The notes under the pieces were generated by a model that worked only from the letters and a program-made list of their open reading frames with translations, was not told where the DNA came from and searched no databases. DNA of 64,000 bases from Serratia marcescens (GTDB taxonomy: Bacteria > Pseudomonadota > Gammaproteobacteria > Enterobacterales > Enterobacteriaceae), in assembly GCA_015548865.1 (NCBI GenBank), contig JADMXW010000021.1, positions 35,273 through 99,272 on the forward strand, written 5' to 3'. Position numbers and translations under genes: made by a program. Below, one piece after another: positions 9,017 to 18,508 of this stretch (positions are counted from its first letter, which is position 1; the number at the start of each line of letters is the position of its first letter).

Positions 9017-9045
9017 TGCGTCCAGGTAATTACAACCTGAACGCA
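9017..9045 (-). terminator. Hairpin downstream of the invasin gene
   Basis: Read leftward, TGCGTTCAGGT, seven bases, ACCTGGACGCA pairs over 11 positions with one G-U pair, starting 10 bases after the invasin stop. The following T-run is broken (ATTGTTTCTC), so termination strength is uncertain. Confidence 0.45.
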
Positions 9046-9054
9046 TAGCAAAGC

Positions 9055-12000
9055 TTATCCGTGCCACTTGAAAGACTTGTTGACTACCTCAGATTCGCCC
9101 ATAAATGTCATACGCGTTTGCAATACTCCAGTTCCTGAGTGGCTGGCCCAACATTCTTCTTTAATTGCATAGTGATGGGATTTATCACGATAGCCAACAA
9201 AGGTGCTGGAAAATATCTCTGAGTAAACGGGGTAATCAACATTACGAGTATCCCCTTGCGCGTTAATAACCCGATGTGTAATTGTCAGCGGTGCCATAAG
9301 CCTCCGCTGCCCAGCTAAATCAAAACGCGTTTCCGGCTGCAACAGCATATGATGCATTCTGCCCAAATGGCTACTTTGGCAAGCATCATCATACTCCCCA
9401 GTAGCAGTAATGATGCTACGCAGCACGAAGCTCGTGGCTAGTCTGCTGTCATATATTTGCGTCGGTTTGGTGGCCTTGACATTTATCTCAGAAGTAGATG
9501 TTTTTCCTTGCAGCTCACCGTGACCATGAACAACCACATCCACATGTACGCGTTTACCGATATAATTTACCTGCGGCTCGAAAGCAGTTTCGATGCTGCC
9601 AACCGGAGAGTCAATACGTCGGCGAACGAGTATCCGGCCCTGTTGATCAATTAAGTTAACCTCGGCATAAAGGGGTTTATCATATGGCGTACTGCTGTTA
9701 ACTCCCCATCTAACGCGCAGCGTATCCTCTGTGAAAACCGGGGTCCATTGACTTCCAGACTCAACAGGCAAGCCATTATTACCATAATTTATACTTGATA
9801 CGGTGGCTTTAGGCGTAGTGAATACCTGCACGTCATAAGCACCCGAACTCGTGGTATAAAACTCATTTTCCTGAATCGTTAACGTAAGCCGTGTTTTTCC
9901 CTTATTGACTCGCCCAGATACCTGTCCTTGAGGCGTGAGAGTTATCACATCCCGGTCACTAGAGCTCCACTCAAATTGAGTGTCTATTGGTAGATTGGCG
10001 GGTTGTTGAACGGTGAAAACGGCTTGATCGGTTGTGTCTACCGTACTCGCTGTAAACTTAATAGGCACATTCCCCTTACGTAGCACGTACGAAACACTTA
10101 TCGTTTCGGAGATAAACTGCTCCGTTTCCGGTGTACTAATCGAGATCATCGTATTACCGGGTTTTATCGGCCGCAGTACTCCGCCATCTGTAATCTGGAC
10201 GACTTGCTCGCGTTCGATTTGATATTTCAAGGATAACGATGTGCCTACATCAGGGTTACTGAAACGCCCTCCAACAGAATGCGTCGTGCTATCTCCCCAG
10301 GTGGCCATAATTTGTTCGGCGCTGGCGCGTAGACCTGGAGAAGCTTTTTCAATCTGAAGTTGATAACTCGCACTCGCAGGATGATATTGAGCATTACCTG
10401 CCGTTTGCACCGTGATAGTTACCCGCCCGGCTTTGTGTAACGTTATCTGCCCATTACTTCCCGCAACCGAAGCAATATCAGGGTCTGAACTCGACCACAT
10501 TTGTTGTAGCGTGTCGGGGAGCCCTTTTACCGTCTGAGAGTGGCGGAATTGATGAGTAAAAGTCACCTGCTGTAGCGCGTTGTCAAACCGTAAATCTGGC
10601 GTCACAGCCCCAACCGAGATAACCACCGTCTTTCCAATACTTTTCCCATCCACGCTCGCTTTCAGGGATACGAGCCCCTTTGCTGTTGATGTCGCCATTG
10701 CCAGATAAGAGCCATCATGATTATCGCGTACCGAGGAAATGGTGAAGCCTGGAAGTGAATCTGCACCATGAAACATCACTGTTTTACCTGGGATAGCGTT
10801 ACCATAAGCATCGCGCAGCATAACGCTCAACAACACAGTTTCCTTACCGTCAGAGCCAATCTCCGTTTTATCAGCGCTAAAGAGTGAAGTATCGATATCG
10901 ACATTGGCAGGCTCAATAGCGACATCGGGTGCCATTTTTTGACTCTGCTCGTTCAGATACGCCGTCATGCGCAGAGTTCCTGCCGTTTGGCTCTTTGCCG
11001 TTGTGTACGCTACCCCGTTGGTATCCGTAGTTGTGATACGATCTATTCCTTCGAGATTGCCCTCGGGATGCCAAAAAACCATCATACCGGGTAAAGGATT
11101 GCCATTAGGATCAACGATAGTGGCATGATAAGTGACACCAAGAGGATCGCCGGCAATTATCCGCCTCTTGTTAACGCTAACTGAGTCAACAACGCCTTTG
11201 CTCCCGTCACCAGTCACCACCAAACGTTCAGAAAGAGTGAGCGGAACATCATTAACCCGAACGGAGAGCAATGCCTCTTGCGCTCGTGTCGCGCTTATGT
11301 CAATGCGGTAACGTCCATTTGAGAATTCTTTCGTTTCCCCAAACTGCACGGCAGCGCTATCACTGATAGCAACCACCTGCTGTCCACTCAGTGGATTCCC
11401 CTGCTTATCACGTAATATTAGCGTCAAAGCCGCTTTTTCTTTACCGGCAACAATCGTTTTTGGTAAGAGATACAAAGATGAACGATCTTCTGATAGCACA
11501 TCTGTTGTAAAGGTAATTGCCTCAGCAGTGCGAGAAGAAAGTGGGCTCGATGCTGTCACAGCAACATCAAATGCCTGACTGCTGGTAACGGAGGTCATGG
11601 CAATACCTTCACTATTAGAAAGGTTTTGAACCTGGCTGAACTTGACCACGCGAGCATCTCGATCGGAATGCCAGTCAACAATCACTCCCGGAACTGGGTT
11701 ACCCAAAGCATCCGTAACGCGCGCACTAAAGCTCACGGGTGATTGACCATCTGCGATATAAGGCCCAGAGGAAGGCCGCAATTCGGTGACAGTTGCCGTT
11801 TGACGATCGGGCTGAAATGTGAGTACCACCTGACGCGCCCCAGAACCATTAATATCGGCTGTCACTGTACTGATGCCAGAGCGCGTGCTTGTCAGTGATA
11901 CGCTAGCCTCACCTTGGACATTGGTTAACGCTGTCGCACTGAGGGTAGCGCCGTTGTCAGCACGTAAGTTTATCAGCACATTCGAAACCCGATTCCCACC

Positions 12001-13731
12001 AGCATCAGTGACCGTAATATTGATAGCATTTGTTGCAGCACCATTTGCTACGGCGTTGTTGGACTCTACCACAAGGTCACTGATAACCGCGCTTGCGGCA
12101 TCGGCCGTTAATGTGACATGCGCTGCAGCAAGCGTGACATCTCGCGCCGCAGGTTCAATCGTAAATGTGGTGGGTTGCGTACCGGCTGTTAAGGTTGCAG
12201 TATATTCTCCGGCGGACTGACGTTGAAATTCAGAAACAGTAGAGAGACCAACGCTACGCTTCATCCTTTGAGCTCTGACGCTAATCTCTTCCGGCTCCAG
12301 ATCGACAGGGTTTCCATTCATGTCTCTGACCTTAAGCATTAGGCGTTGTTGCGCTTTACCATCGGCCGGTAGCAAGATATTTTCAGGTTCCAGAGTGCTC
12401 TTCAACGCACTAGCTTCTGATTGCAATACCGTCACCTGCGTCATCTTACTGCGAGACACATTGCCTTGAGTATCCACGGCAACAGCACTCATACTATAGG
12501 TATTTTCCCCTTTCGGACGATAGGGCGGGAGTAAAAGACTAAAACGATCTATGCCTTCTCTGATTATTCCTCCCCCATGGGCCACGAGCTCTGATGCAGA
12601 CCAGTCAATACGCGCCAAAGCATATTTGCTGTTGACCGAAACCGGTAATGCCTTCTGTTCACCGCCATATCCCATAAGTAAAGATGGGGTAAACAGGTGA
12701 AGCAGACCTGGCTTACGGTACTCTAGTACAATCTGATTATTACGATCGACAAAACCAAAACGGCTGCCCGCAACGCTGCGCAATGCAGCAACCTGGCCAG
12801 GATCAACCTGCTGATGCCAAGGCTCATTTAAGCGATAATTAAGTTCCATACCCCATCGCATCTCATTTTCACCTGATTTTCCCTGACGCTGTTCAGCGTT
12901 TAAGGTTAAGAGCGGAAATGGTGTATAACTGCTTCCAATAGTGAATGCATACGGGTTCCGTTGACGCTCGTCTTTGCCAAATAGCGCTACTTCATCACCG
13001 TAATATTGTTCATAAATCAGTTTACCACCCAGTTGTGGCCAACCAGGCAAATATCCCTCGGCACGAATATCCCAACCATTAGCAGGGCGAGCCTGATAAT
13101 CAATAACGTCTGACGACATCTTCCAATTGCTTACACGAAAATAACTATTGATACCAAACTTTAAAAAATCACGCCAATATTCCAGACCAAAGCCAATACG
13201 GGCATGCGAATGGGACAAGTCGTAATCAAGAAAAGTATTTCCCCCATAAAGATTACCATTATAACCATAGCGCACACCAAAACCTAAATTAGCCTGAGTA
13301 TATTCATTGCTATTATGTACGCTTCCCTGCATAAATATCAGCTTGTCTTTGTTATCCAGCAACGGATAAAGTACATCGAATTGAGAACCTTTCAACGAAA
13401 AGCGACTGTCCAAACCTAGCTGTGCTCTGACGGAAGCATAAGGACTTAACCATTGAGTAATTGCTTGATTTGCCCTCCCAGCAGCAATGTCACGCGCTAT
13501 ACTTGCTGAGTCAGCTCGATAGGGATCACTTAACCATCCCCCTGTTCGGGAAGCCCACTCCGCCACCGTCTGAGCCTGAGCGTCAGCAGATACAACGGTG
13601 GGTGCGGGCAGTGCTAATGCTCGAGGGGACAAAAAAGTGCCAACAAGCGGAAAGCATACCTGAATACCAATATTCACCCAGGCAAAGAGCTTCTGACAGA
13701 GTGATATTTTCCTCTGGGAATAAATGTTCAT
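9055..13731 (-). CDS. Invasin/intimin-like inverse autotransporter adhesin with Ig-like repeats
   Basis: The 1558-residue surface adhesin starts with an extended signal peptide (cut near SPRALA, residue 40). A periplasmic segment (TVAEWASRTGGWL) and the inverse-autotransporter beta-barrel at about 60-340 (GSQFDVLYPLLD, FGVRYGYNGNLYGGNTFLDY, AEGYLPGW) follow. The passenger is exported C-terminus last. It has about six bacterial Ig-like type 1 repeats, each with a D-GN-V/L-PG strand pair, then Ig-like type 2 modules such as SSSDPDIASV. The C-terminal domain has one Cys in DDACQSSH and one in KEECWAS, possibly a disulfide-locked receptor tip as in intimin. No LysM domain is seen. It is transcribed alone. 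The host ligand is unknown. Confidence 0.92.
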   Translation of the reverse strand: MNIYSQRKISLCQKLFAWVNIGIQVCFPLVGTFLSPRALALPAPTVVSADAQAQTVAEWASRTGGWLSDPYRADSASIARDIAAGRANQAITQWLSPYASVRAQLGLDSRFSLKGSQFDVLYPLLDNKDKLIFMQGSVHNSNEYTQANLGFGVRYGYNGNLYGGNTFLDYDLSHSHARIGFGLEYWRDFLKFGINSYFRVSNWKMSSDVIDYQARPANGWDIRAEGYLPGWPQLGGKLIYEQYYGDEVALFGKDERQRNPYAFTIGSSYTPFPLLTLNAEQRQGKSGENEMRWGMELNYRLNEPWHQQVDPGQVAALRSVAGSRFGFVDRNNQIVLEYRKPGLLHLFTPSLLMGYGGEQKALPVSVNSKYALARIDWSASELVAHGGGIIREGIDRFSLLLPPYRPKGENTYSMSAVAVDTQGNVSRSKMTQVTVLQSEASALKSTLEPENILLPADGKAQQRLMLKVRDMNGNPVDLEPEEISVRAQRMKRSVGLSTVSEFQRQSAGEYTATLTAGTQPTTFTIEPAARDVTLAAAHVTLTADAASAVISDLVVESNNAVANGAATNAINITVTDAGGNRVSNVLINLRADNGATLSATALTNVQGEASVSLTSTRSGISTVTADINGSGARQVVLTFQPDRQTATVTELRPSSGPYIADGQSPVSFSARVTDALGNPVPGVIVDWHSDRDARVVKFSQVQNLSNSEGIAMTSVTSSQAFDVAVTASSPLSSRTAEAITFTTDVLSEDRSSLYLLPKTIVAGKEKAALTLILRDKQGNPLSGQQVVAISDSAAVQFGETKEFSNGRYRIDISATRAQEALLSVRVNDVPLTLSERLVVTGDGSKGVVDSVSVNKRRIIAGDPLGVTYHATIVDPNGNPLPGMMVFWHPEGNLEGIDRITTTDTNGVAYTTAKSQTAGTLRMTAYLNEQSQKMAPDVAIEPANVDIDTSLFSADKTEIGSDGKETVLLSVMLRDAYGNAIPGKTVMFHGADSLPGFTISSVRDNHDGSYLAMATSTAKGLVSLKASVDGKSIGKTVVISVGAVTPDLRFDNALQQVTFTHQFRHSQTVKGLPDTLQQMWSSSDPDIASVAGSNGQITLHKAGRVTITVQTAGNAQYHPASASYQLQIEKASPGLRASAEQIMATWGDSTTHSVGGRFSNPDVGTSLSLKYQIEREQVVQITDGGVLRPIKPGNTMISISTPETEQFISETISVSYVLRKGNVPIKFTASTVDTTDQAVFTVQQPANLPIDTQFEWSSSDRDVITLTPQGQVSGRVNKGKTRLTLTIQENEFYTTSSGAYDVQVFTTPKATVSSINYGNNGLPVESGSQWTPVFTEDTLRVRWGVNSSTPYDKPLYAEVNLIDQQGRILVRRRIDSPVGSIETAFEPQVNYIGKRVHVDVVVHGHGELQGKTSTSEINVKATKPTQIYDSRLATSFVLRSIITATGEYDDACQSSHLGRMHHMLLQPETRFDLAGQRRLMAPLTITHRVINAQGDTRNVDYPVYSEIFSSTFVGYRDKSHHYAIKEECWASHSGTGVLQTRMTFMGESEVVNKSFKWHG

Positions 13732-14259
13732 ATTTGACTCACCGTAGCAAAAAGAAAAAACAAATCATGAAATTCAAGAAATAAAAACTTGGCACTAACG
13801 TCGAGAGCCTGTTTATTAATCAATGAAAGCGTTATAAACTAACTAAAGTCAATCAGAAAACGACAAGGCAGGATACGCCATAAAAAATTGGACGAATGAA
13901 TTAGCGCCATATCAATACAATAATTTCAACATACAACCTCGCAAACTATCTTCCTAATTTCGATACATCTATTCATAAAATGGGAAACACGCTTAAAAAC
14001 AAAAATCCGATTTAAATAAAAAGTAAAGCGAAAAAGAAAAGAAGGGAAAAAATATCATTTCAATTTTTCCATGCTTGTAACTTTCCATTCCCCCTAGCAG
14101 CAGCATCAGGTTACACTCTCTATAAGCAGCATTTCATTTTCACAGGAATGATTGGTGGTATCATTGGAGCCACATCTGTCTGAGATGCACCTTTGGCTGG
14201 ATGGCAAAGAAGGATTTCAACCGCAGCGGCCAGAGAGGCATACATCTGAGGTCTGACTA
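13732..14259. promoter_or_regulatory. Divergent control region between the invasin gene and gss
   Basis: 528 bases between two genes pointing away from each other. The left two-thirds are AT-rich; the last 150 bases are more balanced. GGTGAG precedes the invasin ATG and GAGG lies nine bases before the gss ATG. I see no clear sigma-70 pair, repeat or further gene. Confidence 0.45.
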
Positions 14260-16140
14260 ATGAGTACAGCGTCAACAGGTAGCGATGCCCCGTTTGGCAC
14301 ACTATTAGGATATGCGCCCGGCGGCGTAGCGATTTATTCTTCAAATTACAGTAGTTTACCTCCCGAACACGATCATCGTGATGCCAGTTTCCGCAGCTAT
14401 ATTGGTAACGAGTATATGGGGCATAAATGGCAATGCGTGGAGTTTGCTCGCCGCTTTTTGTTCCTGAACTACGGTTCTGTTTTTACCGACGTCGGAATGG
14501 CCTATGAAATTTTCTCATTACGCTTCTTGCGTCAAGTCGTTAACGATAACCTGCTACCCCTTCAAGCATTCGCGAATGGTTCTCCGCGTCCCCCTGTTGC
14601 AGGGGCATTGTTGATCTGGCAGAAAGGTGGTGAGTTTAAGCATACCGGCCATGTTGCAGTGATCACGCAGCTCTTGGGGAATAAAGTTAGGGTTGCCGAA
14701 CAGAACGTTCACCACACTCCGCTACCGCCCGGCCAACAATGGACGCGGGAATTAATACTGGAAGTGAACAATGGTCACTACACCATCAAAGATACCTTCA
14801 GCGATACGACTATCTTGGGGTGGATGATCCAGACCAGTGACACAGAGCATTGCCTGCCGCAGCCAACAGTTCCCCCAGCAGCACTGACTCTTGGTAGCGC
14901 GCGGCTTGAAAACAAAGGGCAGTATGAGGGTAAATGGCTTAATGAGGCCGATCCGTTGCAAAACGCCTATGTACAGGCAAACGGCCACCGAATTAATGCC
15001 GATCCTTACCGTTATTTCACCATGACGGAACGCGCCGAACAGGAATTGATCAAGGCGACCAACGAACTGCACTTAATGTATCTGCATGCAACAGACAAGG
15101 TCTTAAAAGATGACGACCTACTGGCGCTGTTCGATATTCCCAGGATCCTGTGGCCACGTCTACGGCTCTCTTGGCAACGCAGACGTCACCATATGATCAC
15201 CGGGAGACTGGATTTTTGTATGGATGAGCGAGGTCTGAAGGTCTATGAGTACAACGCCGATTCTGCATCATGCCACACAGAAGGCGGCCTGATCCTTGAA
15301 CAATGGATGAAGCAAGGCAACGTCACTGCAGGGTATAACCCTTCAGAGGATTTACTTGATGAATTATCGGGTGCCTGGCAACACAGCCATGCCGCTCCCT
15401 TCGTTCACATCATGCAAGATAAGGATGTGGAAGAAAGTTATCATGCACAATTCATGCAACGCGCACTGACACAAGCAGGTTTTGACAGCAAAATCGTCTA
15501 CGGTTTGGATGAGTTGGGCTGGGACAGCGCAGGACAATTGATTGATAGCGAAAATCGCCCCGTAAATTGCGTGTGGAAAACCTGGGCATGGGAAACCGTG
15601 ATTGAGCAGCTTCGCGAGGTAAGCGATACCGAATATGCCGCGCTGCCTATCCGTACCGGTCACCCACAAAACGAGGTTCGTCTTATTGACGTATTGCTGC
15701 GCCCAGAAGTTCGTGTCTTTGAACCTCTTTGGACTATGATCCCAGGAAATAAGGCGATTCTGCCCGTATTGTGGTCACTGTTTCCCCACCATCGCTATTT
15801 ACTCGATACCGATTTCGTGGTGAATGATGAACTGGCACAAACGGGTTATGCGGTAAAACCCATTTCTGGTCGCTGTGGCAACAATATTGACCTGATCAAT
15901 CGGCACGATGAACTACTGGGTCAAACCCATGGACAATTTGTTGATAGGAAAAATATCTATCAGCAACTTTGGTGTCTGCCGAAGGTCGACGGGAAGTACC
16001 TTCAGGTTTGTACCTTTACGATCGGCGGTAGCTATGGTGGTGCCTGCTTGCGTGGCGACGATACCTTAGTGATTAAAAAGGAAAGTGATATCGAGCCACT
16101 TATTGTTTTGCCTGAAGAGAATGCTCAGCAGCGCAAATAA
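14260..16140 (+). CDS. gss: Bifunctional glutathionylspermidine synthetase/amidase
   Basis: The 626-residue cytosolic enzyme joins glutathione to spermidine with ATP (C-terminal synthetase) and hydrolyses the product (N-terminal CHAP-type amidase). The amidase catalytic residues fall exactly at the E. coli positions: Cys59 in WQCVEFARR and His131 in TGHVAVI. The synthetase half, from about residue 210, has the ATP-grasp features KVYEYNADSASCH, VWKTWAWE and KPISGRCGNNI. Length agrees with E. coli Gss (619). It stands alone between the invasin gene and the converging ecp operon, an unusual setting. A role in polyamine and thiol balance or oxidative stress is known for the family. Confidence 0.96.
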   Translation: MSTASTGSDAPFGTLLGYAPGGVAIYSSNYSSLPPEHDHRDASFRSYIGNEYMGHKWQCVEFARRFLFLNYGSVFTDVGMAYEIFSLRFLRQVVNDNLLPLQAFANGSPRPPVAGALLIWQKGGEFKHTGHVAVITQLLGNKVRVAEQNVHHTPLPPGQQWTRELILEVNNGHYTIKDTFSDTTILGWMIQTSDTEHCLPQPTVPPAALTLGSARLENKGQYEGKWLNEADPLQNAYVQANGHRINADPYRYFTMTERAEQELIKATNELHLMYLHATDKVLKDDDLLALFDIPRILWPRLRLSWQRRRHHMITGRLDFCMDERGLKVYEYNADSASCHTEGGLILEQWMKQGNVTAGYNPSEDLLDELSGAWQHSHAAPFVHIMQDKDVEESYHAQFMQRALTQAGFDSKIVYGLDELGWDSAGQLIDSENRPVNCVWKTWAWETVIEQLREVSDTEYAALPIRTGHPQNEVRLIDVLLRPEVRVFEPLWTMIPGNKAILPVLWSLFPHHRYLLDTDFVVNDELAQTGYAVKPISGRCGNNIDLINRHDELLGQTHGQFVDRKNIYQQLWCLPKVDGKYLQVCTFTIGGSYGGACLRGDDTLVIKKESDIEPLIVLPEENAQQRK

Positions 16141-16145
16141 TACGT

Positions 16146-16179
16146 AAAAAGAGGGAGGCTGCGCTTCACAGCCTCCCTC
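16146..16179 (-). terminator. Terminator of the ecp operon
   Basis: GAGGGAGGCTG, seven bases, CAGCCTCCCTC is an 11-pair perfect stem between the converging gss and ecpE ends. Read leftward it is followed at once by TTTTT, a strong intrinsic terminator for ecp. Rightward it lacks a T-run but may still stop gss transcription. Confidence 0.85.
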
Positions 16180-16197
16180 TCACTCATCTGTGCATTA

Positions 16198-16896
16198 TCA
16201 AAGGCAATCTTGCGATATATTGATGAATTTATCGTTATAAATAATAAATTTGCTCCCGCTTTGCTTTAAATAAGTATCGCGTAGTACATCGCCAGGCCGC
16301 AAGTAAAAAGTACGGCCTTCATCCTCTGTCGCTTGACAGTTGGGTTTGACGATAAACTTGAAAAAGGTATTCCCTACGTTTTTCAATACCCCATTGCCTT
16401 TGTCAAACTCCCATTTGAAATTTATTTTCTTTGGTCGAACAACAAAAATGGCATCGATTACCACAACCGGCTCCAGCGTAATTGATGAACCAGAATTCTT
16501 CCTGGCATTAATCGCTTTGGCGGGAATTTCCCGAAAAGAGATCCGATAATAGCGTTCCTTATCGTCGTGAGGCCCATTATAAAAGAACTTAAAATAATCC
16601 CCCTCTCCCTTTTGCAGCGTCAGTGTTTTAGGTGAGTAAAGTACTTCACCATCTGCCGGTCGCGTGCGGACCTCTTTTTCTCCAGGTTTGTCTATACCGA
16701 TCACTGAAACGGTATAGACTCTGGCCGAGTCGTTGTTATTCAATACTCGTTTTGCCGTAAACGAACCTTCCTGAGGTAAAGAAAACGTCAGATTGCCAAT
16801 ATAGATCCCATAGGCCGAATGCGGCCCATAGAAAACAGCCATGGCAAAAATAACGCAGAGATACCTAATTAATGTTACGCCAGGTTGCTTGCACAT
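16198..16896 (-). CDS. ecpE: Common pilus periplasmic chaperone EcpE
   Basis: This 232-residue second chaperone of the E. coli common pilus (Mat) system has an N-terminal signal peptide ending near HSAYG. Its Ig-like chaperone domain carries RVYTVSVIGID, LTLQKGEGDYFKFFYNGP and KERYYRISFREIP, the G1-strand and Arg/Lys features of alternate-clade chaperones. The ATG at 16896 has GGAG six bases upstream and overlaps ecpD by 32 bases; an ATG at 16938 has no site. E. coli EcpE has 236 residues. Last gene of the operon. Confidence 0.9.
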   Translation of the reverse strand: MCKQPGVTLIRYLCVIFAMAVFYGPHSAYGIYIGNLTFSLPQEGSFTAKRVLNNNDSARVYTVSVIGIDKPGEKEVRTRPADGEVLYSPKTLTLQKGEGDYFKFFYNGPHDDKERYYRISFREIPAKAINARKNSGSSITLEPVVVIDAIFVVRPKKINFKWEFDKGNGVLKNVGNTFFKFIVKPNCQATEDEGRTFYLRPGDVLRDTYLKQSGSKFIIYNDKFINISQDCL

Positions 16897-18508
16897 GAAT
16901 TTCTCCAGAGGCACTGACCTCGCCAAACCACCCTTCATTATTCACCGTTCTCTGCGAGATCGGGTTGTTCATCGGGATCGAAAACTTCACCGTCGATTTA
17001 TTCAGCAAGCCAACATCTCCGGAACCATCGCTCCAAGGCGTACTAAGCCATAATGCATCAGTCATGTCACGCCAGTTGCCATCACACCCCACATCGTAGG
17101 AGGTCACAGTCCCTGATTTCGAGGTAAAAGCCAGCAATGCAGGGAAAGGCACCTGCGTCACACCGTCAGATGACGAGAAAATACAATAAGGTCGACCAGC
17201 AATTGTACGCGTAGGCCCATTAACTTTAATCAATACCTCATCAGCAGCCGATTTTCCACTGGTCGTAACGATATAGCCAAAATCCAGTGCCGGACTATCA
17301 CTTGCCACGTTACCTTCTTTTGACGGAGCAAAATCATAATCATCAGAAATGATACTGATACTGAAATCTCGAGGTTTGATAATCAGTCTGTTAGACGTCG
17401 AGAACTCATACCAACCAGACTCCGGAGAGGTGGTATTATAAAATCTGAAATTAAACAGATCGCTACTGTTGGTATCACTGATACCGAGAGAAACCATCTT
17501 TTTAAATAGATTACTGGAGAAGAAAACATAAATGGAATCTGAAGATTTGAGTTGATTAAACGTATAATAATAACTGATCCCACTTACAGGCCGCCACGTA
17601 TTACCATCAAGGCTAAACTGCATATCATATAGCGTAATACCGGCCGAGAGCGACGCATTATTGATCGATGGAAAAACATGGATCGACTCATTACTCACCC
17701 CATTGCTGGTTAATGTATAGTTAACCATTTTGCAGCTAACCCCAGTTAAGGCGCCGATAGTTTGGATACGGCAATTAGAATTACCCTCACCGAGCGTTGG
17801 CCGACCATCACTATTAATAAATACTTCTGCCAACGCATTGGTATTAATCAGCTTCAGATGTGCAGCTTTGGTATGTGTCACATTTCTTGTATACCAATAA
17901 CCTGAAGCCTGATCTTTGCAACGTGCCCCGGTATTGGCATCATATAGTACAGATGTCATGCAGGAGTTTATCGTCGTGGTGAAACTCCCGCCAACCGGAA
18001 CTTGCTGCAAATAATGATAAAATGAATCCGACATCATGCCGTGCATCCATTTTTGATCTCCACTCGGCACCGTCACGCCGTAAAAACCTTTAGCATCCGT
18101 TGACTGCGGCAAAATAAGGCTGGTATTCAGGTTACAGCCATTATACCAACTGATACAACGCAATCCCTGTAGCGGATTTGATACAGGCGGGTTATCCAGC
18201 CACATATCAAATTTCCAGTTGGCGTATAACCCCGTATTGTAACCATTATCAATGTAGCCAAGGCTTTGCTGAACATAGCCCCCGGTTCCCGTTGATTTCA
18301 GCCCCGTCCACCGGTTTGCGCCGGTCATGCGCGGATCCAATGCTCCTGCGGGGGTCACAAAAAAGTTATCATCCGCATTATTTTCAACAAAAACATATTG
18401 CATCGCGGGCGCATCAGGCCAGTTGGTTTTTGTCACGGCGGCGTTCACCGATGCAGCAGATAACAGCGCACCCACAATACTGAGTAAGATAAACCCATTA
18501 ACCTTCAT
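16865..18508 (-). CDS. ecpD: Common pilus tip/minor adhesin EcpD
   Basis: From the ATG at 18508 (AGGAG seven bases upstream) the product has 547 residues, the same length as E. coli EcpD. A signal peptide ends near SVNAA. The N-terminal domain, rich in Trp, Tyr and Asn, is the receptor-binding part ([20 protein letters not shown]). A C-terminal domain with [17 protein letters not shown] donates a strand to the next subunit. It caps or decorates the EcpA fibre. The start lies inside the last 11 bases of ecpC. Confidence 0.92.
   Translation of the reverse strand: MKVNGFILLSIVGALLSAASVNAAVTKTNWPDAPAMQYVFVENNADDNFFVTPAGALDPRMTGANRWTGLKSTGTGGYVQQSLGYIDNGYNTGLYANWKFDMWLDNPPVSNPLQGLRCISWYNGCNLNTSLILPQSTDAKGFYGVTVPSGDQKWMHGMMSDSFYHYLQQVPVGGSFTTTINSCMTSVLYDANTGARCKDQASGYWYTRNVTHTKAAHLKLINTNALAEVFINSDGRPTLGEGNSNCRIQTIGALTGVSCKMVNYTLTSNGVSNESIHVFPSINNASLSAGITLYDMQFSLDGNTWRPVSGISYYYTFNQLKSSDSIYVFFSSNLFKKMVSLGISDTNSSDLFNFRFYNTTSPESGWYEFSTSNRLIIKPRDFSISIISDDYDFAPSKEGNVASDSPALDFGYIVTTSGKSAADEVLIKVNGPTRTIAGRPYCIFSSSDGVTQVPFPALLAFTSKSGTVTSYDVGCDGNWRDMTDALWLSTPWSDGSGDVGLLNKSTVKFSIPMNNPISQRTVNNEGWFGEVSASGEIHVQATWRNIN

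Noticed and set aside
14120..14344. 74-codon leftward open frame across the gss start
   Set aside because: Overlaps the gss start, lacks a ribosome binding site and resembles no family. A short Gly-rich frame on the plus strand near 14148 (MIGGIIGATSV) is too short to support.
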